Shown here: positions 57,932 to 64,000 of the stretch, piece by piece
Layout: each line of letters begins with the position of its first letter
How positions within the stretch are numbered: position 1 is the first letter of the stretch
Assembly (NCBI GenBank): GCA_014058105.1
Contig: JACGCM010000669.1
Coordinates: 186,001-250,000, forward strand
Length of the DNA: 64,000 nucleotides
Direction of reading: 5' to 3'
From: Kingdonia uniflora
Taxonomy: Eukaryota > Streptophyta > Magnoliopsida > Ranunculales > Circaeasteraceae
The notes under the pieces: model-generated
The model's database searches: none
Told to the model about the DNA's origin: nothing
The model's input: only the letters and a program-made list of their open reading frames with translations
Made by a program: the position numbers and the translations under genes

Positions 57932-60900
57932 GAGTCATCAGGTAACTATCCTAGCATGTTGTTGGGCGAAGAAGAACTCATGAACTAATCCAACCTCTCA
58001 AATGAGTAGCCAGTAGCCAAGCTTCAAAGAAATGCGATCTAAAGCCTCAGAGGGGGGGTGAAATCTGTACTGGTTAAAAACTCAAACTGGGATTATTACG
58101 ATTCATGGGGTAACTATCCGAGCGTGTTGTTGGACGAAAATAATCTCTTAAATGCAATCCGAACACTCAATCTTGTTGTCACCAGCAGAATTTCTCTGAA
58201 ATAAGATTTAAAGAATCGGAGAGGTACAAAATCTATATCGGTCAAAAGCTAAAACTTGGAGTATTACGAGTCATTGGGTAACTATCCCAGGATGTTATCG
58301 GATGAATAGAAACTCATAAACCGATCTAAACTCTCTAACGAGTAGCCGGTAGCTAAGTTTCACAGAAATGCGATCTAAAGCCTCGAAAGGGTAGGATATC
58401 TGCATTTGTTAAAAAATCAAACTGGGATTATTGTGAATCATTGGGAAACTATCCTAAAATGTTGTAGGACAATTATAATCTCTTAAAAGCGATCCAACAT
58501 CTCAAGCGAGTTGTCACTAGCAAAGTTTCTTCGAATTACGATATAAAGCATCGAAGAGGTGCAAAATTAGTATTGGTAAAAAACTCAATACGGGAGTATT
58601 TCAAGTCATTGGGTAACTATCCTAGCGTATTGTCGAAGAAAAGATAAACTCGTAAACCGATCCAACCACTCAAACGAGTAGCCGGTAGCCAAGCTTCTCA
58701 AAAGTAGGATCTAATCCTTCGGAGAGGTGCGAAATCCGTACCGGTCAAAAACTTAAACCGGGTACATTGTGAGTCATTGGGTAACTATCCTAGCATGTTG
58801 TCAGATAAATAGAAACTTATAAAATTTTCTAACCTCCCAAAAGACTAACCGGTAGCCAAGCTTCTCAAAAATGTGATTTAAAGCCTCGGAGGGGTGGGAA
58901 ATCTGTACCGGTTAAAAACTCAAACCGGGATTATTGCGAGTATTTAGGTAACTATCCTCTCGTGTTTTCAGACGAATAGAAAGTGATAAACTTATCCAAC
59001 CTCTCAAACGACTAGCAGGTAGCCATGTTTCTCAGAAATGCGATCTAAAGCCTCGGAAGGGTGGGAAATCCGTACCGGTTAAAAACCCAAACTAGGATTA
59101 TTGCAAGTCATTGGGTAACTATCCTAGCATGTTTATGGATGAATCTAATATCTTAAAAGCAATCCAAGCTCTCCAACGTGTTGTCAGTTGCCAAGTTTCA
59201 CCGAATTTTGATTTAAAGCCTCGGAGAGGTACGAAATCCGTATCGTTCAAAAACACAAACCGGGAGTATTCCGAGTAATTAGCTAACTATCCTAGCGTAT
59301 TGTCGAACAAATAGAAAGTCATAATCCGATCCAACCTCTTATACGAGTAGCCGGTAGCAAAGTTTTTCAGAAATGAGATCTAAAGCCTCGGAGGGGTGGA
59401 AAATCTGTACCGGTTAAAAACACAAGCAAAGATTATTGTGAGCCATAGGACAATTAGCCTAGCATGTTGTTGGGCCAATATAATCTCTTAAAAGAAATAC
59501 AAACTCTCAATCGAGTTGTTAGTAGCCAAGTTTCTCCGAATTAAGATCAAAAGCATCAGAGAGGTGCAAAATCCGTATCGGTCCAAAACTCAAACCGGGA
59601 GTATTCCGAGTCATTGGGTAACTATCTTTGCATGTTGACAGACGAATAAAAACTCATAAATTGATCTAACCTCTCAAATGAGTAGCCGGTAGCCAAGTTT
59701 TACAAAAATGGGATCTAAATCCTCGAATGGGTGCGAAATCCGTGTCATTCAAAAACTCAAACCAAAAGTATTACGAGTCATTCGGTAACTATCCTAGTGT
59801 ATTGTTGGCTGAATAGAAACTTATAAACCAATCCAACCTCTTAAACGACTAGCCTATTGCCAATCTTCGCAAAAATAAGATCTAAAACCTTGAAGGGGTG
59901 TAAAATCTGTACCGGTTAAAAACTCAAGCCGGGATTATTGCGAGTGATTGGGTAACTATCCTAGCATGTGTCGGATAAATAGAAACTCATAAACCAATCG
60001 AACTACTCAAACGAGTAGTCGGTAGCCATGTTTCTCAGAAATGCGATATAAAGCCTCGGAGGGGTGGGATATCTTTACCAGTTTAAACTCAAACCAGGAT
60101 TATTGTGAGTCATTGGGAAACTATCCCAGCGTGTTGTTGGACAAATATAAACTCTTTAAAGTGGTCCAACCTTCCAACCAAGATGTTTGTAGCCAAGTTT
60201 CTGTGAATTATGATCTAAACCATCGGAGAGGTGCGAAATCCGTAACGGGTAAAATCATAAACCGGGAATACTGCCAGTCATTGGGAAACAATCCTAGCGT
60301 GTTGTTGGGCAATTATAAACTCTTAAAGGCATCCCAACCTCACAAACGAATTATCAGCAGTCAAGTTTCTCAAAATTACGATCTAAAGCATCGGAGTGGT
60401 GCGTAACCCGAACCGGTCAGAAACTCAGTACGGGAGTATTCTGAGTCATTGGGTAACTATCAAAGTGTATTGATGGAGGAATAAAAACGCATAAACTGAT
60501 CCAACCTCTCAAGCGAGTAGCCGGCAAACAAGCTTCCCAAAAATGCAATTTAAAGCCTTGTAGGGGTACGAAATCCATACCGGTCAAAAACTCAAACCGG
60601 GAGTATTGCAAATCATTGGGTAACTATTCTCGCGTGTTGTCGGACGAATTAAAACTCATAAACAATTCTAACCTCCAAAATGCGTAGCCGGTAGCCACGC
60701 TTCTCAAAAAGGCAATCTAAAGCCTCGGAGGGGTGTGAAATTCGTACCGGTCAAAAACTCAAACCAGAAGTATTGTGAGTCATTGCGTAACTATCCTAGC
60801 GTGTTGTTGGATAAATTAAAACTCATAAACCTATCGAACCTCTTAAACGAATAGTCGTTAGCCAAGCTTCTTAGAAATACAATCTAAAGCCTCTGAAGGG

Positions 60901-61560
60901 TGTGAAATCAGTACCGGTTAATAACTCAAACCGGGATTATTTTGAGTCATTTGGAAACTATCCTAGCATCTAGATGGACAAATATAATCTCTTAAAAGCA
61001 ATCCAAACTCAAAAACATGTTGTCAGTTGCCAAGTTCCTCTGAATTACGATCCAAAGTATCGGAGAGGTGCAAAATCTGTATCGGTCAAAAACACAAACC
61101 GAGAGTATTCCAAGTCATTTGGTAACTATCCTAGCAGGTTGTCGGATGAATAGAAAGTCATAAGCCGATCCAACCTCTTATACGAGTTACCGATAGCAAA
61201 GTTTATCATAAATTCGATCAAAAGCCTCGGAGGGGTGGGATATTTGTACCGGTACAAAACTCAAACTGGGATTATTGCCAGTCACTGGTAACTATCCTTG
61301 CGTGTTGTTGGATGAATATAATCTCTTAAAAGCAATACAATCTCACAAACATGTTGTCAGCAACCAAGTTTATCTGAATTTTGATCTAAATAATCAGAGA
61401 GGTGCAAAATCCGTATCCGAGTAGAACTCAAACCGGGAGTATTCCGAGTCATTGGGTAACTATCCTTGCATGTTGTAGGACGAATAGAAACTCAAAAACT
61501 GATCCAACCACTCAAACGAGTGCCCAAAAGATAAGCTTCTTTGAAATGCGATCTAATACC
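57930..61560. repeat. Right copies of the 3.51 and 4.35 kb offset duplications
   Basis: Counterpart of 54.5-57.2 kb. The inserted five monomers (about 58.88-59.72 kb) include a unit with GTCATAATCCGATCC (about 59318) that most resembles the unit at about 56808, so the insertion was itself copied from within the array. The TAACGGGTAAAATCATAAACC unit at about 60243 pairs with the TAACGGGTATAAAC unit at about 55892. Open frame 60041-60406 is satellite. Confidence 0.8.
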
Positions 61561-62230
61561 TCAGAGGGGTTTGAAATCGGTACTAGTGAAAAACTCTAAC
61601 TGGGATTACCGTGAGTTATTGGGCAACTATCCTAACGTGTTGTCAGACGAATATAATCTCTTAAATACAATCCAAACTCTCAAACGTATTGTCACTTTCC
61701 ATGTTTCTCCGAATTAATATCTAAAGCATCGGAGAGGTACAAAATCAGAATCGGTCAAAAACTCAAATCGGTAGCATTCTGAGTCATTGGGTAACTATCC
61801 TAGCGTGTTTTTGGATGAATTGAAACTTATAAGATGATCCATCCTCTCAAACGAGTAGCCGATAGCCAAGTTACTCAGAAATGCGATCTAAAGCCTTGGA
61901 GGGGTGGGATATATGTATCGGCTAAAAGCGCAAATCAGGATTATTGTGAGTCATTAGGTAACTATCCTTGTGGGTTGTTGGACGAATATAAACTCTTAAA
62001 AGCGATCTAATATCACAAGCGCGATGTAAGTAGCCAAGTTTCTCCGAATTACGATCCAAACCATTGGAGAGGTGCAAAATCCGCACTGTGTAAAAGATGA
62101 AACTTAGAGTACTGCTAGACATTGGGTAACAATCCTGGTGCGTTGTTGGGAAATTATAAGCTCTTAAAAGCGATACAATCTCTCAAACGAGTTTTCAGTA
62201 GCCAAGATTCTCCGAATTACGATCTAAAGC
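61560..62230. repeat. A/B satellite linking segments
   Basis: Four monomers of ordinary alternating class. The class A units at about 61.65 and 61.98 kb and the CTGCTAGACATTGGG boundary near 62.11 kb are related to 55.8 and 60.2 kb. The small open frame at 61922-62122 (-) is antisense satellite. Nothing else is seen. Confidence 0.6.
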
Positions 62231-62234
62231 ATCG

Positions 62235-64000
62235 GAGAGGCGCGTAATCCGTACCGGTCAAAAACTCAATACGAGAGTCTTTCAAGCCATTGGGTAACTA
62301 ACCTTGCATGTTGTCGGATGAATAGAAACTCATAAACCGATCCAACCTCTTCAACGAGTAGTCGGTTGCTAAGCTTCTAAAAAAGGTGATCTAAAGCCTC
62401 AGAGGGTTACGAAATCTTTACCAGTCAAAACCTCAATATGGGAGTAATCCGAGTTATTGGTTAACTATCCTAGCGTGTTGTCAGATGAATAGAAACTCAA
62501 AAACCAATCCACCTCTCAAAAGAGTAGCCGGTAGCCAAGCTTCCCAGAAAGGCGATCTAAGGCCTCTGAGGGTTGTGAAATCAGTACCAATTAAAAATTG
62601 AAACCGAGAGTATTGCGAGTCATTGGGTAACTATCCTAGTGTTTATCTGGAGGAATATACTATCCTGAAAGCAATTCCTACTCTCAAACGTGTTGTCAGT
62701 AGCCAAGATTCTCTGAATTGCGATCTAAAGCATAGTAGAGGTACGAAATCAGTATCCGTCAGAAACTCAAGCTGAAAGTATTCCGAGTCATTGGGTAACT
62801 ATCCTGGCGGGTTGTCGGATGAATAGAAACTCATAAATCGATCCAACCTCTCAAATGAGTACCCGGCAGCCAAGCTTCCTAGAAATACGGTTTAAAGCCT
62901 CGAAGGGGTGGGATATCTGTACCGGTTAAAAACTCAAACAGGGATTATTGCGAGTCATTGGGTAACTATCCAAGCGTGTTGTTGGACGAATATAAACTCA
63001 TGAATGTGATCCAACCTCTCAAACAAGATTTTTGTAGCCAAGTTTCTCCGAATAACGATCTAAACCATAGGAGAGGTGCGAAATCCGTACTTTCCAAAAA
63101 ATTAAACCAGGAGTACTTCGAGTCATTGGGTAACAATCCTAACATGTCGTTGGATGAATATAAACTCTTAAAAGCAATCAAACCACTCAAACGAGTAGTC
63201 TGTAGCCAAGTTTCTCCGAATTACGATCTAAAGCACCGTAGAGGGGCGAAATCTGTACCGGTCAAAAACTCAATACCGGAGTATTCCGAGTCATTAGGTA
63301 ACTCTCCTAGCCTATTGTCGGACGATTAGAAACTCATTAACTGATCAAACCATTCAAACGAGTAGCTAGTAGCCAAGCTTCTCAAAAATGCAATCTAACG
63401 CCTTGGAGGGATGCGAAATCCATACCGGTCAAAAACTCGATCCAGGAGTATTTCGAGTCATTGGGTAACTATCCTAGCGCGTTGTTGGACGAATAGAGTC
63501 CCATACACTGATCCCACCACTCAAAGGACTAGCCGGTAGCCAAGCTTCTCAGAAATGCGATCTAGTACCTCGGGGGGCCGGGAAATCTTTACCAGTTAAA
63601 AACTCAAAGCGGGATTATTTCGAGTAATTAAGTAACTATCCTACCATGTTGTTCGATGAATATATTCTCTTAAAAGAAATAGAAAATATCAAACGTGTTG
63701 TCAGTAGCCAAGTTTCCCCGAATTACGATCAAAAGCATCGAAGAGGCGCGTAATCCGTACCGGTCAAAAACTCAATACGAGAGTCTTTCAAGCCATTGGG
63801 TAACTAACCTTGCATGTTGTCAGATGAATAGAAACTCATAAACCGATCCAACCTTTTCAACGAGTAGCCGGTTGTAAAGCTTCACAAAAAGGTGATTTAA
63901 AGCCTCGGAGGGTTACGAAATCCTTACCGGTCAAAACCTCAATACGGGAGTAATCCGAGTTATTGGGTAACTATCCTGGCCTGTTGTCAGATGAATTGAA
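62235..64000. repeat. 1507 bp (9-monomer) duplication, running off the right end
   Basis: CGCGTAATCCGTACCGGTC at 62241 recurs at 63748 (offset 1507, nine monomers). At least 250 bp after each copy is nearly identical, including the unusual GAGAGTCTTTCAAGCC and AACTAACCTTGCATG variants, AAAAAAGGTGAT/AAAAAGGTGAT and GAGGGTTACGAAATC. The second copy is cut by the end of the window. The segment between holds eight or so A/B monomers; open frame 62958-63329 covers two class A units. Confidence 0.88.

Larger units (their letters stand above)
1..64000. repeat. Tandem satellite array, ~167 bp monomer, about 380 copies, single orientation
   Basis: Each monomer begins with a recognisable GAGTCATTGGGTAACTATCC segment, followed by a TAGCGTGTTG block, an A/T-rich AAACTCATAAAC or ATCTCTTAAAAG block, a GTAGCCAAG block, GATCTAAAGC, and an ACCGGTCAAAAACTCAAACC block before the next GAGTCATT. 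I followed this head-to-tail pattern from base 1 to base 64000 without an orientation switch and without a stretch of non-satellite DNA. Spacing between equivalent points is 167 or 168 bp, except at truncated copies. Both ends of the window cut into the array, so its true length is unknown. Divergence between neighbours is substantial, while copies several kb apart can be closer to each other, which indicates higher-order organisation. The length, homogeneity and lack of insertions resemble centromeric satellites; that role and the organism are inferred. The family is not one I can name. Confidence 0.98.

Noticed and set aside
1029..63329. Forty-odd small open reading frames on both strands as possible genes
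   Set aside because: Every one lies inside satellite monomers, repeats the same translated motif in the same frame, begins at arbitrary positions and ends at the class B TAG or a mutated equivalent. None shows a recognisable domain.
1..64000. CENP-B box
   Set aside because: I looked in the consensus monomers for a TTCG....A..CGGG-type motif and saw none. The check was by eye on consensus and variants, not an exhaustive scan.
1..64000. CRISPR array, because of regular repeats
   Set aside because: The entire unit is repeated with no alternation between identical short repeats and unique spacers, unit length is 167 bp, and there are no cas genes.
1..64000. Identity with Arabidopsis/Brassica ~180 bp centromere repeats, suggested by the GCTTCTCAAA motif
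   Set aside because: Only that short motif is shared; the rest of the monomer does not resemble what I recall of those families, so no family or species name is assigned.
1..64000. The 167 bp unit as an old dimer of an ~83 bp element
   Set aside because: AAACTCATAAAC and AAACTCAAACC are similar short stretches about 103 bp apart, but the two halves of the monomer do not align otherwise.

Overview
The whole 64 kb window is one uninterrupted tandem-repeat (satellite) array. I find no protein-coding gene, RNA gene, transposon, CRISPR array or unique-sequence island in it. The basic unit is about 167 bp, so roughly 380 copies are present, all in the same orientation. Two main monomer classes recur. 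Class A is 168 bp, reads GACGAATATAAT near position 35-46 of the unit, and carries AAGTTTCTCCGAATTA further on. Class B is 167 bp, reads GACGAATAG and carries CAAGCTTCTCAAAAATG with a HindIII site. A and B commonly alternate as an approximately 335 bp dimer, interrupted by BB or AA runs. The short open frames in the window are by-products of class A being 168 bp (56 codons) without stops in one frame, while class B carries an in-frame TAG.

A eukaryotic, chromatosome-sized, single-orientation, heavily CpG-decayed satellite with higher-order repeats (HORs) and no transposon insertions fits the core of a centromeric or similar heterochromatic array, most plausibly from a plant. I do not recognise the family and cannot name the species. 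The centromere role is inference.

Layout: 1-2.4 kb is B-dominated with a 9-monomer period. 2.4-7.6 kb is mixed A/B. 7.6-8.6 kb is a 3-monomer tandem duplication. 8.6-43 kb is a mosaic of multi-kb modules copied several times at offsets of about 3.61, 7.03/6.36/6.19, 8.43 and 7.78 kb, with nested monomer deletions. 37.4-40.5 kb recurs at 43.7-46.6 kb, offset about 6.19 kb. 45.7-50.2 kb is the clearest regular structure: a 7-monomer, 1171 bp HOR unit repeated almost four times. 50.2-54.7 kb repeats parts of 40.5-42.1 and 32.4-35.5 kb. 54.5-61.5 kb contains 3.51 and 4.35 kb offset duplications. The right end holds a 1507 bp (9-monomer) duplication that looks the youngest in the window.

Notable local oddities are a run of 25 consecutive G at 23369-23393, a 104 bp partial-monomer tandem duplication at 43211-43418, a patch copied from another part of the unit at 28697-28710, and about twenty truncated or chimeric monomers that mark unequal-exchange or slippage junctions.
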